64,000 nt of DNA from Pseudomonadota bacterium (lineage in GTDB: Bacteria; Pseudomonadota; Gammaproteobacteria; Steroidobacterales; Steroidobacteraceae). A model generated the notes under the pieces. The model saw nothing but the letters and a program-made list of their open reading frames with translations. It made no database searches and was not told the DNA's origin. The position numbers and the translations under genes were made by a program. Below are positions 33,901-42,625 of the stretch, one piece after another (position 1 is the first letter of the stretch; every line of letters starts with the position of its first letter). The stretch covers positions 44,185-108,184 of the forward strand of contig JAFAEQ010000038.1 of the NCBI GenBank assembly GCA_023423935.1. The letters run 5' to 3'.

Positions 33901-36900
33901 GCACGCCGCTCGACGGGCAGCGTGGAGATCAGACGCTCGAACGGCAGATCCTGGTGTGAGTAGGCGTCGAGTGCCACGCCACGCACCTGACGCAGCAAAT
34001 CGCTGAAGCTTGCGTTGGCATCGAAGCGTGTCCGCAACGCGAGGGTATTGACCAGCGAGCCCATGACCGACTCGGAGGCCAGCCAATTGCGGTTCGCCAC
34101 CGGAACACCGACGACCAGATCCGTGCGCTGCGTGTAGCGATTGAGCAGGACCTCGAACGCCGCGAGCATCACCATGAAAAGTGTCGTGCCCTGCGCTTCG
34201 GCAAATGCACGGAGGTTGTCGAGCAGGTCTTCGGGCAGCGGCAGTGGCTCCATTGCACCCGCGGAAGATCGACGTGCACTGCGAGGACGATCCGTCGGCA
34301 GCTCGACCGCTTCCGCGCCCTTGAGCTGCTCGAGCCAGTAAGCAAGCTGCGGCGCCAGACGTTCGTCCGTCAGGTACTGCCGCTGCCAATGTGCATAGTC
34401 GATGAATGTCAGCGGGGAATCTGCGATCTGCGGGGTCGTCGACGGATGATCGTAGAAACGTAATGCATCGCGCACGAACAGGCCCATCGACCAGGCGTCA
34501 GTGATCAGATGATGCATGCTCACGCAGACGACATGACGATGCGCATCGAGCCGTATCAACATCGCGCGCACGAGCAGATCGTTGGCGACATCGAACGGCC
34601 GTGCCGCAAAGTCTGAAGCCAATGTGCGTGCGGTCTGCTCCTGGGCTTCGCCTGCCACGAGACCGAATCGCTCAAAGACCAGCGTCGCGCTCTCGAGCAC
34701 GCGCACCACGGGACGGCCGTCGTCGCTCGGATACTGCGTACGCAACACTTCATGTTGTTGCACGACCTTGTTGAACGCAGTCTCGAGCCGATCGGCATCC
34801 AGGGGACCTTCGATCAGAGCTGCGCCGGCCACGTTGTACGCGGCGCCTTGGGGATCCAGTTGATGCAGCAGCCACATGCGCTCCTGCGAGAACGACAGCG
34901 GCAATGCGGCTGCGCGATCCACTCGTTCGCGCGGACCTTTCTGTAGCAGGATCGGTGCGTCCTCGATGCTCGCAGCCAATCCCCTTGCCGTGGGCGCATC
35001 GAAGACGGCGCGCAGTGGCACGTCCACTTCGAACTTTTCGCGGACGCGCGAAACGAGCTGGGTCGCCAACAGCGAATGGCCGCCGAGCGCAAAAAAGTCT
35101 TCGTCCGCGCCGACCTCTTCGAGATGCAACACCTCAGCCATGAGCGCCGCGACCCGTTCAATCTTCTGTGGTGCAACGGGGCGAACTGTATGCGCGCCAG
35201 CGCTGCGCTCGACGATCGCCAGTCGCTCCTGCTCATACAAAGTACGGCACAGTGTTCTCTGCAATTTGCCGCTCGAGGTCTTTGGCACCGTTCCCGGCTC
35301 GACCAGTACGATATCGTGTACCTGCAGCTGCAACTGCTCGGCGATCGCGCCGCGGATGGACGCAATGACCGATGCCGCATCGAGATCGCGCACCGAGTCG
35401 ACTTCCTGAACGATTACGAGCGCTTCCTCGGCTTCGCGATCGACGGCAAACGCCACACCGCAACCTGCACGCAAGCGCGGATGACTGTGCTCGAACGCCA
35501 CTTCGATGTCTTCCGGATGGTAGTTGCGCCCGCGCAGAACGATGAGTTCCTTGCGCCGGCCTGCGACGAACACTTCGCCGTCGCGCAGAAAGCCAAGATC
35601 TCCCGTGCGCAAATAGGTGCGGTCGGAGTGGTCGCCTGCGATACGAGCGCGAAAGACTTCCTCGCTGAGATCGGGCTTGTTCCAGTAGCCGGAGGCGACG
35701 CCCGCACTAGCGACCCACAACTCGCCGATCGCGCCGTCGCGCACGATACGTCGCGTTTCCGGATTGACGACCATCACCGAGCAGCCGGACACGGGAACAC
35801 CGCAGCTCACGAGCTCGCGCGCACGGCTCGCGTCGGACGCATCCACGGCCTTGCCATGACTGAACTCAGTCTCATCGAGCGCCACGGTCCGCGGCTCTTC
35901 CTGCAATGACGTGAAAGACACTGCGAGCGTGGCCTCGGCCAGCCCGTAACACGGTGCGAATGCGCTGGATTTGAATCCAGCTGACGCAAACCGTTCGGCG
36001 AAACGCTTCAGCGTCGAAGCACGTACGCGTTCCGCACCGCAGTACGCGACGCGCCAGGATTGCAGATCCAGGGTCGCCCTCTGCTCTTCGCTGATCCGCT
36101 TGCAGCAAAGTTCGAACGCGAAGTTCGGTCCACCGCTGATCGTGCCGCGGTATCGGGAAATTACCGACAACCAACGAGAGGGCCGCTGAAGAAAGGTGGT
36201 CGGCGACAGAATCGTGGCGACGGTGCCGAGACTGAGCGGCAGCAACGTTGCGCCGACCAGCCCCATGTCGTGATACGGCGGAAGCCAGGACACGAAGTGA
36301 TCGTCGCTTTGTGCGCCTAGCGAGGCGAGGCTGCGCAAGTTGTGCAGGAAGTTCGCATGAGTCAGCGCCACGCCCTTGGGTGCGCTCGTCGAGCCGGACG
36401 TGTACTGCAGTAATGCAATCTCATCGGGATGCGGCGTCCGAGCTCGCCATTGATCGGCTGCATCGAGCGGACACGCGTCAGTCGCAAACCATTCGAGATT
36501 GCTCAAGTTGGAATCGTGTGAACGATCACGCAGACGGGCGAGCGACGCGGCGCTGGTCAAACCGAAGCGGGCTTGCGCGTCCGCGACGATGTCCTGGAGC
36601 CGATCCAGCGATCGATTCATGCGCGGCGGATAGGCCGGGACGGCGATCACACCCGCGTACAGACACCCCAGAAGCGTTGCTACATAGTCGGGACCGGGCG
36701 CATGAAGCACCAGGGCTCGTTCGCCGCGCGCGTCGCGTGCCTGCAGATAAGCGGCAATGGCCCGCGCTTTTCGATCCAGATCTGCATACGTGAATGCGTC
36801 CTCCGTCTCCTGATCACTCAGGAACCGCAGGATGAGCCGGTCCGGAAATCGATCTGCCTGGACGCGAAGCAGGTCGAGAAGGTTCGGTGATGAGTGCAGT

Positions 36901-36911
36901 GCGCTGGACAA
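30951..36911 (-). CDS. Lipopeptide synthetase FAAL-PCP-C-A-PCP-TE
   Basis: The 1986-residue enzyme has six domains. Residues about 10-575 are a fatty acyl-AMP ligase (LLQYTSGSTSAPKG, WLPPYHDMGLVG, TGDLGFLRDGEVFVAGRRKE). A carrier follows (Ser613 in LGGHSLLATQL). The condensation domain is about 660-1110 with HHLITDAWSMG near 800. The adenylation domain is about 1130-1600 (YIIYTSGSTGRPKG, YGPTETTIW). A second carrier has Ser1660, and a thioesterase covers about 1715-1986. The adenylation pocket reads Asp1313-Ile-Leu-Gln-Leu-Gly-Met-Ile-Trp, close to the known glycine code DILQLGLIWK. The thioesterase elbow is GYCGGG with Cys1799 where most have Ser. The expected product is a fatty acid joined to one amino acid, perhaps glycine, released by a Cys-dependent step. 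Confidence 0.93.
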   Translation of the reverse strand: MSSALHSSPNLLDLLRVQADRFPDRLILRFLSDQETEDAFTYADLDRKARAIAAYLQARDARGERALVLHAPGPDYVATLLGCLYAGVIAVPAYPPRMNRSLDRLQDIVADAQARFGLTSAASLARLRDRSHDSNLSNLEWFATDACPLDAADQWRARTPHPDEIALLQYTSGSTSAPKGVALTHANFLHNLRSLASLGAQSDDHFVSWLPPYHDMGLVGATLLPLSLGTVATILSPTTFLQRPSRWLSVISRYRGTISGGPNFAFELCCKRISEEQRATLDLQSWRVAYCGAERVRASTLKRFAERFASAGFKSSAFAPCYGLAEATLAVSFTSLQEEPRTVALDETEFSHGKAVDASDASRARELVSCGVPVSGCSVMVVNPETRRIVRDGAIGELWVASAGVASGYWNKPDLSEEVFRARIAGDHSDRTYLRTGDLGFLRDGEVFVAGRRKELIVLRGRNYHPEDIEVAFEHSHPRLRAGCGVAFAVDREAEEALVIVQEVDSVRDLDAASVIASIRGAIAEQLQLQVHDIVLVEPGTVPKTSSGKLQRTLCRTLYEQERLAIVERSAGAHTVRPVAPQKIERVAALMAEVLHLEEVGADEDFFALGGHSLLATQLVSRVREKFEVDVPLRAVFDAPTARGLAASIEDAPILLQKGPRERVDRAAALPLSFSQERMWLLHQLDPQGAAYNVAGAALIEGPLDADRLETAFNKVVQQHEVLRTQYPSDDGRPVVRVLESATLVFERFGLVAGEAQEQTARTLASDFAARPFDVANDLLVRAMLIRLDAHRHVVCVSMHHLITDAWSMGLFVRDALRFYDHPSTTPQIADSPLTFIDYAHWQRQYLTDERLAPQLAYWLEQLKGAEAVELPTDRPRSARRSSAGAMEPLPLPEDLLDNLRAFAEAQGTTLFMVMLAAFEVLLNRYTQRTDLVVGVPVANRNWLASESVMGSLVNTLALRTRFDANASFSDLLRQVRGVALDAYSHQDLPFERLISTLPVERRAGESPLIRVMFDFQNAPMPERTAGPVTMRPMMISRHASQFDLSLLILDTDFGRIASVEYSADLFERTTIQRLLDHYVNILQHIVLSPQTSIAKIPLLSVAERQRLLEATAGAAVGEPVDLVAQFEAQAQRTPDGDAVLDAEGTLCYRELDAATSDLAAHLQAMGVGPGQRVAVCLERSRHLVTALLAVLKSGAAYVPLDWRHPAERVNMVLQDADIRVVLTRDGIAERFAIPESAVIVDMTASQSAPGFKSSPASSSQAAYIIYTSGSTGRPKGVEVPRGALANFLRSMRHTPGLGVGERLLSVTTVSFDIAGLELFLPLICGASVFVAAENVVADGRRLMALMESYAPTLMQATPATWKMLLDAGWSGHRDMKILCGGEAFPRELAARLLDRCASLWNMYGPTETTIWSTLHRVTGEEAATIPIGRPIDATTIYVLDEHRQPVPQGVAGEIYIGGAGVASGYFRIPALTAEKFLPDPFSSDPHARMYRTGDAGVWRSDLSLEYLGRLDHQIKLRGFRIEPAEIEQAMRLDTRILDAVVSAIAFGPADDRLVAYFVASPEHLADPSLITEMTECLARRLPLYMIPSAFVGLERFPQTPNGKIDRKALPMPQHSQSATQEFVEPRDEIELGLQRLWQDVLGTARVGVRHNFFMMGGHSLLAARLFAAIEREFQVPLQLSLLFERPTIEYLAEKIREQRETTLEQHQAVAREFTHLVPIQERGARPRLFCVHGAGGHVLNFWAIAQHLGIDQPFFALQAPGVDGWSNPYDNIESMAQAYLEELRSVQPHGPYYLSGYCGGGWVAFEMASRLRAQGEEVALLALLDAYGPNLQPLRFSRRTRRWCEGLLRGGPLYLLRKMTTRLERDLTYLRDSIRIRHYQRQALPIPHDLRDVWLTRSFLAAAARYRPAAYDGKVTLLLARDAEIPEGARECAFGWAELAHGGVDVHQVPGTHFTLTQNPNAAALASTLAKCLANAERWAHSAQL

Positions 36912-37273
36912 TGATCTGATCCGTTTTCGAGATAGGGCGCGTCACCCGTCTGTGGGTTTCAGCGCCGTATTGAGCTTCTTGCTCCCGCGATCGACGAACG
37001 TCTGCCTGCGTTGTGCGAGAGAGCTGAGCAATGTTCGACGATCCCCCTAAGCAAGTTCACCATAAGAGCTCGTTTGTGGTTGTGATCAGCTTCGCGCAAT
37101 TCTCTCGTCGCAGTCGGATGATCGGCATTTACTCGCGAGACTCCGACGCATCTCTCGAATTCCTACGTTCTTCTGGAGAGCGCGATGAGCTTTCACAGGT
37201 CAGCACGTTCGTGTGGTGAATGCAATAAGCGGAAAGCAAGGGTTACGCTGTAAACAATCGCGGCACTCGCCAC
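36912..37273. other. Intergenic region upstream of the lipopeptide synthetase
   Basis: About 360 bases, visibly less GC-rich than the neighbours, separate the synthetase start from the stop of the 2OG dioxygenase gene, which is on the same strand. The promoter of the synthetase-flippase unit should be here. A plus-strand frame (37031-37219) has no convincing ribosome site and is probably not a gene. Confidence 0.45.
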
Positions 37274-38293
37274 TCACACATCGAAGAACATCGGGCCGGT
37301 GCCGTTCTCGCGAAACCATTTCGTGATGATGAGCTTGTGACCTGCACTCACCGGTTCGCCGCTGTGGAGCGTGTTGCGATTGGTCGTGCCGTCACGATGC
37401 AGATTGTTCCAGATGACTGCCTGCCCTCTCTTCGGCTGAAAGCTCGTGTCGATCGAGAAGAATCGCGTACCGCCGCCTTCCATCCCTTCGTTGAGATAGA
37501 CCATGAAGGTCCACGTGCGATTGCCGCGCTGGGCTGCGAAGCGAGCGTACTCGGCAGTGCCGGGCTCGAAATAATCCGTGTGCTTCTTGAACTGCTCGCC
37601 GACATCGTAGCGCTGCGCCTGAATGCCCTCCGAGTACTCGGGACGAATGCCGAGCGTCGTTGCGATCTTCAAGTCCAGCGCGGCGATCTGCGGCAGCTCG
37701 AGCAGCGAGAGATCGCAGGTCCGGCTCGTTCGGTAGTACTTGTCCCCGCTATCGACGGTGACAGTCGAGGGTCGCAGATGACGATTAGCGATCGAGATGA
37801 TCGACTCGCATTCGGCTTCGCTCAGAAAATCGTCCAGCGTGAACAGCTGCAGCAGTTCCGTCTCGATCTGTCGCAGCCCAGTCGAACGCGGCCGCTGCAA
37901 CAGGGGCGGATTCGCAAGCGCGGAGTAATCCAGGCGAGCGCTCGCGGCCGGTTTGTCCGGCACCTCGAGACTCGCCGCGATATCGTTGAGCAAGTTGAGG
38001 ACGGAGGCTTCCGAGAAGCCGTGCTTGAGCAGTGTCTGCAACAACTCCTGCGGGTCACATCCACGCTGCAGATTCTCACGCAACCACGATTGCCACGAGC
38101 CGTCGAGAACGCGTGCGCCTGAACTCCGCAGGCTGTTGGGAATGTGCGAGCTCAGAGCGTCCTGAATCGCCGCGTCCGCGAAGCCGTTCTTGCGCAGAAT
38201 CTGCGTCAGCGCCTTGGGATCGCATCCGCGAGTCAGATTGTCCGCGAGCCAGCGTCGCCATGCGGCATCGAGATGTCGGTGTGTCTGAGCCAT
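37274..38293 (-). CDS. Prolyl-4-hydroxylase-like 2OG-Fe(II) dioxygenase with duplicated N-terminal motif
   Basis: The C-terminal half of this 339-residue protein is a P4H-type oxygenase. The iron site is HTDYF (His238, Asp240) with His310 in NTLHSGEPV, and Lys320 in GHKLIITKWFRE binds 2-oxoglutarate. FSIDTSFQPKRGQAVIWNN and the MEGGGTRF loop are as in bacterial P4H enzymes. The N-terminal 110 residues hold two copies of a motif of about 37 residues (WRRWLADNLTRGCDP at 12; WQSWLRENLQRGCDP at 67), each continuing L-x6-GF. These may recognise a peptide or protein partner. The target of hydroxylation is unknown; the neighbour synthetase is one possibility. Confidence 0.9.
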   Translation of the reverse strand: MAQTHRHLDAAWRRWLADNLTRGCDPKALTQILRKNGFADAAIQDALSSHIPNSLRSSGARVLDGSWQSWLRENLQRGCDPQELLQTLLKHGFSEASVLNLLNDIAASLEVPDKPAASARLDYSALANPPLLQRPRSTGLRQIETELLQLFTLDDFLSEAECESIISIANRHLRPSTVTVDSGDKYYRTSRTCDLSLLELPQIAALDLKIATTLGIRPEYSEGIQAQRYDVGEQFKKHTDYFEPGTAEYARFAAQRGNRTWTFMVYLNEGMEGGGTRFFSIDTSFQPKRGQAVIWNNLHRDGTTNRNTLHSGEPVSAGHKLIITKWFRENGTGPMFFDV

Positions 38294-38374
38294 GAGGCAA
38301 CCGCCGTTCCTTGCGACTTATCGTACGGCGCATTGCCGCGCGCGACCACTCATCACCTGAGGCGAGTTAAACGA

Positions 38375-39490
38375 TCAGCGCTCCACTGCACTTTGCTCAC
38401 GGAACTGTCGCCACAGGTCTGCACGCGCAGTGAAGTACTGCGACGGGAAATGCGTTTTCGCGCCGAGCTGATCGGCAGCGTGCCAGCCCCAGCGTGGATC
38501 GTCGAGGAATGCGCGCGCAAGCGCGACCATATCGGCCTGTCCGGACGAAACGATCTGCGCTGCCTGATACGGATCGGTGATCAGACCGACCGCACGCGTG
38601 GTGATCCCAGTCGCGCGAATCTGCTTGGCGAAATCGAGCTGATAGCCCGGCGCGACCGGGACTGCGACATTCGCTCGAATACCGCCGCTCGATGCACAGA
38701 CATACGCGATGCCGAGCTTCTTCGCTTCCTTCACGTACTCGAGCGTCTGCGTCAGATCCCAGCCGCCTTCGACCCAATCGGCTGCGGACACCCGCATGCC
38801 GACGGCGATGCTTCGCGGCACGGCCGTGCGCACCGCGCGGATGACGGCCAACGGCAGTCGCATGCGGTTCTCCAGCGAGCCGCCATACGCATCGCTCCGC
38901 GTATTGACGAGCGGCGAGAGGAACTGATGCAGCAGATAGCCATGCGCACTGTGTATTTCGATGACATCGAAGCCGATACGCACCGCACGTTGAGCGGCCT
39001 GCACGAATGCTTGAATCACCGATTCGATCTCGCCCGCTTCGAGCGCCCTCGGTATGTGCCAGTCATCGCCGAAGGGGCTCGCGCTCGCCGAGACGGTCTG
39101 CCAGGCGTCCTCATGAGGCGCCAGAGGCGCACCGCCTTCCCACGGCAATCGCGTCGACGCCTTGCGACCTGCATGACCAATCTGGATGCCGAACTTCGTG
39201 GGACCCGCCAGTCGTCGCGCTGCGCGTACGACCCGTCCGAGCGCAGCTTCGTTGTCGTCGCTATAGAGACCGAGATCGCCGTGCGTGATCCGCCCGCGCC
39301 GCTCGACGGCTGTTGCTTCGACCATCACCAATCCAGCGCCCGAATACGCGAGCTGAGACAGGTGCTGCAAGTGCCAGTCGGTAGCACAGCCATCGGTCGC
39401 GCTGTACTGACACATCGGCGCGACAACGATCCGGTTCGGCACATGAATGTCGTCGAGCGCGATGGGGTCGAATAGTTGATGAGCGGACAT
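38375..39490 (-). CDS. Old yellow enzyme, YqjM-like NADH:flavin oxidoreductase
   Basis: Started at 39490 (AGGAG five bases upstream), the protein has 371 residues and the OYE barrel: IVVAPMCQYSATDG with the Cys that tunes FMN in YqjM-type members, IQIGHAGRKAST, HSAHGYLLHQFLSPL (substrate His pair), and DAYGGSLENR. FMN binds non-covalently; such enzymes reduce activated alkenes of enones, maleimides or nitro compounds with NAD(P)H. The frame to 39604 is not used. It stands alone between the dioxygenase and a small-protein gene, both on the same strand. Confidence 0.95.
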   Translation of the reverse strand: MSAHQLFDPIALDDIHVPNRIVVAPMCQYSATDGCATDWHLQHLSQLAYSGAGLVMVEATAVERRGRITHGDLGLYSDDNEAALGRVVRAARRLAGPTKFGIQIGHAGRKASTRLPWEGGAPLAPHEDAWQTVSASASPFGDDWHIPRALEAGEIESVIQAFVQAAQRAVRIGFDVIEIHSAHGYLLHQFLSPLVNTRSDAYGGSLENRMRLPLAVIRAVRTAVPRSIAVGMRVSAADWVEGGWDLTQTLEYVKEAKKLGIAYVCASSGGIRANVAVPVAPGYQLDFAKQIRATGITTRAVGLITDPYQAAQIVSSGQADMVALARAFLDDPRWGWHAADQLGAKTHFPSQYFTARADLWRQFREQSAVER

Positions 39491-39690
39491 GCAAGCTCCT
39501 CGGTGCCAAGTTCGTCGATATCCACTGGGTGGTCGTGTGAGGTCGATTCTAAAGGCCCATGACATTCGAGCGAGCGCACGTGATCCGTGACGAGAGGTCA
39601 CCAAAGAACGAGACGCGCGGGTGAAAAAATTTCAATGTGACCGACAGGCCGTCGGTCTGACACGGCAGGTTTTCGTTCAGCGCCTGAAAT

Positions 39691-39927
39691 TCAGCGGGCG
39701 CGCCGCCGAGCGCGGACTTTGCTTCTGGGGGGTTGATCGACCGCAGACAGTTGCTGCTGCGCGGCTGCAGAGGCATCGCTCGCTGAAGGGTAACCGCTCA
39801 TCCGGTGGAACAGATCGGCGATGGGCCTGGGGCTATAGACCGAGATTTCGTACCCGAAACCTTCCCGGTCTTCATAGATACGCACGTAGCCGTGATCGTT
39901 GTTCAGTACGTCCACCAGCTGGCGCAT
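39691..39927 (-). CDS. Small uncharacterised basic protein
   Basis: The ATG at 39927 gives 78 residues: MRQLVDVLNNDHGYVRIYED, then GFGYEISVYSPRPIADLFHR, ending in an Arg/Ala-rich tail (SKVRARRRAR). The first half looks like a compact alpha/beta fold; the tail could bind nucleic acid. I recognise no family. The longer frame (to 40200) crosses the region downstream of the AraC gene and is not supported. Gene status is moderately sure. Confidence 0.5.
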   Translation of the reverse strand: MRQLVDVLNNDHGYVRIYEDREGFGYEISVYSPRPIADLFHRMSGYPSASDASAAAQQQLSAVDQPPRSKVRARRRAR

Positions 39928-40048
39928 TGTGGATAACCCAGTTTTCCTTGTGCTAGCGAGTTGAGCGATCGCGGTGCAGCGAAGCGAACATAATGTACTG
40001 AAATCTCTTTTCCAAAATTGAGAACTGGTTCGCACTCGCAGCGCGAAT

Positions 40049-41035
40049 TCAGGTGGCCGATCGGTGTTGAAGCGGGACTCGTTGTGCCTGCTGCCGACGC
40101 CATGCCGCGGGCGGCGCGCCGAATTCGCGTCGGAAGGCGCGAATGAACGCGGTGTCGGTTTGATACCCGACGTCCTCCGCAATCCGAGCGAGCGGCGCAT
40201 TGCTGCGGCAGAGCAGATTCGCCGCGAGCATCATTCGCCATTGCGTCAGGTACTGCATCGGCGAGCTGCCCACCAGACGCTGAAAGCGCTCGGCCAGCAC
40301 CGATCGCGATGTTCCCGCGAGCCGGGCCAGCTCCTCGATCGACCAGTCGTGCGCGGGAGTTTTATGCAAGGCAGCCAGAGCAGTCCCGACGATGCGATCC
40401 CCCACCGCTGCCAGCCAGCCGGTCCGACCTTCATCGTGCTCATTCATATATAAGCGCAGCACCTCGATGAAGAGCACTTCCGAGAGCTTTGCAAGCACGC
40501 CCTCGCCGCCCGGTCGCGGCGATCGTGCTTCGTTCAAGGCATAACGCACCGATGCCTCGAGCCAGGCACCGGCGTTCGAGCCGCGGACGTTCACGCGGAC
40601 CAGATCGGGCAACCCCGCCAACAGCATGCGCGCGAGCCGCTGATCGCATGCGAGATAGCCGCACACCAATCGCGTTCTCGCACCGCCACCGCCATGGGCA
40701 ATCGATCGCGGCCTGCGGGCCAGCACGTTCGCGAGCGGCTGACCTTTCGCAGGCGGCAGTCCCGGCTGCGAATTCATCAGGTGTGCATCGCCATGCGGGA
40801 AGAGCACGACGTCGCCGGCGATGAGCTTCACCGGTTCACGCCCTTCCATTTCGACGAAGCACTCGCCTTCGGTGATGAGATGAAAGATCACGACGCGTTC
40901 GGCGCCCGGCTCGAGGAGCGGTGCGACCGTATCCGCGCGCTGCGAGTGATAGCACCACGGCGCTGTGAAGCGCGCATTGATGAAGATCGCCCCCACGAGG
41001 CGAACGACACGCAGTGTTTCCGAGAGTGCGTCCAT
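40049..41035 (-). CDS. AraC family regulator with N-terminal cupin
   Basis: The 328-residue protein has an AraC-type cupin sensor (APLLEPGAERVVIFHLITEG, GDVVLFPHGDAHLMNS) and a C-terminal double helix-turn-helix (WSIEELARLAGTSRSVLAERFQ, then ARIAEDVGYQTDTAFIRAFRREFG). Its ATG overlaps the stop of the OsmC gene (TGATG), so both are made from one message. Regulators of this type often control a neighbouring oxidoreductase or methyltransferase; here the divergent pair of methyltransferase genes 245 bases away is the natural candidate. The effector is unknown. Confidence 0.93.
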   Translation of the reverse strand: MDALSETLRVVRLVGAIFINARFTAPWCYHSQRADTVAPLLEPGAERVVIFHLITEGECFVEMEGREPVKLIAGDVVLFPHGDAHLMNSQPGLPPAKGQPLANVLARRPRSIAHGGGGARTRLVCGYLACDQRLARMLLAGLPDLVRVNVRGSNAGAWLEASVRYALNEARSPRPGGEGVLAKLSEVLFIEVLRLYMNEHDEGRTGWLAAVGDRIVGTALAALHKTPAHDWSIEELARLAGTSRSVLAERFQRLVGSSPMQYLTQWRMMLAANLLCRSNAPLARIAEDVGYQTDTAFIRAFRREFGAPPAAWRRQQAQRVPLQHRSAT

Positions 41036-41568
41036 CAGCCGAGTCCGGTGTCGATGCTGAGCGCGATGTCGACTGGCTCGGTCACTGCGCACGGCACCGG
41101 CGAGCATGCGACGGCGCGACGCACGAGATTGTGCAGACGCTCTGCAGAAACATCGAGCGCTTCGATTCGAACATGCAATTGCATGTCGCGAGGACCGGCC
41201 GGCACCGATGTCCCCTCTACGTCCTGCATGCCAAGCATGCCGCGCGTGTCCGATCGGCTGCTCGCCCGCAGTTCCAGATGGGTCAGCTCGATGCCTTCGC
41301 GTGCCGCAAGCATGGCCACACAGGTCGCAGCGCACGAGGCCAGTCCCGCACGCAGCAACCATCCCGGGGTCACTTGATCGCCCGTGCCTCCGAGCTCTGC
41401 CGGCATATCCGTCAGCATCTGCTTGCCATTCGCGTGCTGAGCACACATGCGCAGACCACCGCTCCAGGTGACGGTCGCCGGCGCATCGTCGTGCAGGCCC
41501 AGATCCGGCCGGCGACGCAAGACCGTCTCGACCCGCTCCAACGCACCTGCCAGTTCTTCGACTGCCAT
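41035..41568 (-). CDS. OsmC/Ohr family protein
   Basis: From 41568 (AGAGG five bases upstream) the product has 177 residues with the OsmC fold. The conserved Cys of the family lies in ASCAATCVAMLAAREGIELTH, and a second in RAVACSPVPCAVTEPVDI. Ohr/OsmC enzymes reduce organic hydroperoxides with two cysteines; this member has the family pattern with Thr-Cys at the usual site, so peroxidase activity is likely but not certain. It is the first gene of an operon with the AraC regulator, whose start codon it overlaps. Confidence 0.92.
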   Translation of the reverse strand: MAVEELAGALERVETVLRRRPDLGLHDDAPATVTWSGGLRMCAQHANGKQMLTDMPAELGGTGDQVTPGWLLRAGLASCAATCVAMLAAREGIELTHLELRASSRSDTRGMLGMQDVEGTSVPAGPRDMQLHVRIEALDVSAERLHNLVRRAVACSPVPCAVTEPVDIALSIDTGLG

Positions 41569-41812
41569 GCCGACCTCTCCATGCCCGAACACTTGGCGGG
41601 ATTCTGACCGTCACCGCGGCACCGGACTAGGCCCGGAAGCAACGATTCTCTGGCCCTCGGACGCCCGGCAAGCAGTCCCGGACGCACGAGCAGTCCGCCA
41701 TCGGCTCGCATCGGCCCGCGGACGGGCGGGCAGCAATCGGGGAGTTCTGGTCAGGACCGGGAACAGTCCTGTGCCGCACAGTGCGCGCCCCTCAACTGAA
41801 CGGACCTTCAAC

Positions 41813-42625
41813 ATGAACGCAGTCGTGGATCTGGGCGCCATCAAGAATCGCCAACAGGTGTCGTGGTCGAGCGGTGACTACGCGGTGATCGGTACCACTT
41901 TGCAGCTGGTCGGAGAACAGCTCGCGGAAGCGTGTGATGTGCGTTGCGACGAACGCGTGCTCGACGTCGCGGCGGGGAACGGCAATGCGACGCTCGCGGC
42001 AGCGCGGCGCGGCGCGGCAGTGACCTCGACCGACTATGTGGCTTCGCTCCTCGAACGTGGCGCCGCGCGCGCGCGAGCCGAAGGCCTCGACGTTCATTTC
42101 CAGAGCGCTGATGCAGAAGCCCTGCCCTTCCCCGACGGCAGCTTCGATTGCGTGCTGTCCACCTTCGGCGTCATGTTCGCTCCGGATCAGAAAACAGCAG
42201 GCCGCGAGATGATGCGGGTGTGCCGCTCCGGCGGACGGATCGGAATGGCGAACTGGACACCGCAAGGCTTCATCGGCCGAATGTTCGGCGTGCTGAGCCG
42301 TCATCTGCCACCGCCTGCAGGCGTGCAATCGCCGATGCGCTGGGGTGTGGAGTCCGATGTGCGCGAGTTCCTCGGCAGCGAGGTCCAGGCGATGACGATC
42401 ACGCCGCGCATGTTCAAGTTCCGCTATCGCTCGCCCGAACACTTCGTCGAGGTGTTCCGCACCTGGTATGGCCCGGTCCACAAGGCCTTCGCTACGCTGA
42501 GTGCGGAACAGGCCGGGAAGCTGGAGCACGATCTGCTCGAGCTGCTTCGCAGTGCCAACGAAGCAGGCCCGCATTCGCTCGTCGTCCCCAGCGAATATCT
42601 CGAGATCGTCGCCGAGCGCCGCTGA
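41813..42625 (+). CDS. Class I SAM-dependent methyltransferase (first of a tandem pair)
   Basis: The 270-residue protein has methyltransferase motif I as ERVLDVAAGNGNATLAAARR and the post-I acidic strand VTSTDYVASLLERG. Motif II/III is SFDCVLSTFGVMFAPDQ, and a C-terminal part of the UbiE/small-molecule type follows. It is read divergently from the OsmC/AraC operon. The stop overlaps the ATG of the next methyltransferase. Proteins of this type, in pairs, modify quinones, natural products or lipids; no substrate is visible here. The upstream extension of the frame (to 41447) overlaps the OsmC gene and is rejected. Confidence 0.93.
   Translation: MNAVVDLGAIKNRQQVSWSSGDYAVIGTTLQLVGEQLAEACDVRCDERVLDVAAGNGNATLAAARRGAAVTSTDYVASLLERGAARARAEGLDVHFQSADAEALPFPDGSFDCVLSTFGVMFAPDQKTAGREMMRVCRSGGRIGMANWTPQGFIGRMFGVLSRHLPPPAGVQSPMRWGVESDVREFLGSEVQAMTITPRMFKFRYRSPEHFVEVFRTWYGPVHKAFATLSAEQAGKLEHDLLELLRSANEAGPHSLVVPSEYLEIVAERR

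Noticed and set aside
37031..37219. Possible 62-residue gene upstream of the lipopeptide synthetase
   Set aside because: No clear ribosome site, no recognisable fold and a sequence unlike coding DNA here; listed only as part of the intergenic region.
41447..41812. N-terminal extension of the first methyltransferase
   Set aside because: It overlaps the OsmC gene, is low-complexity and has no ribosome site; ATG 41813 begins the fold directly.
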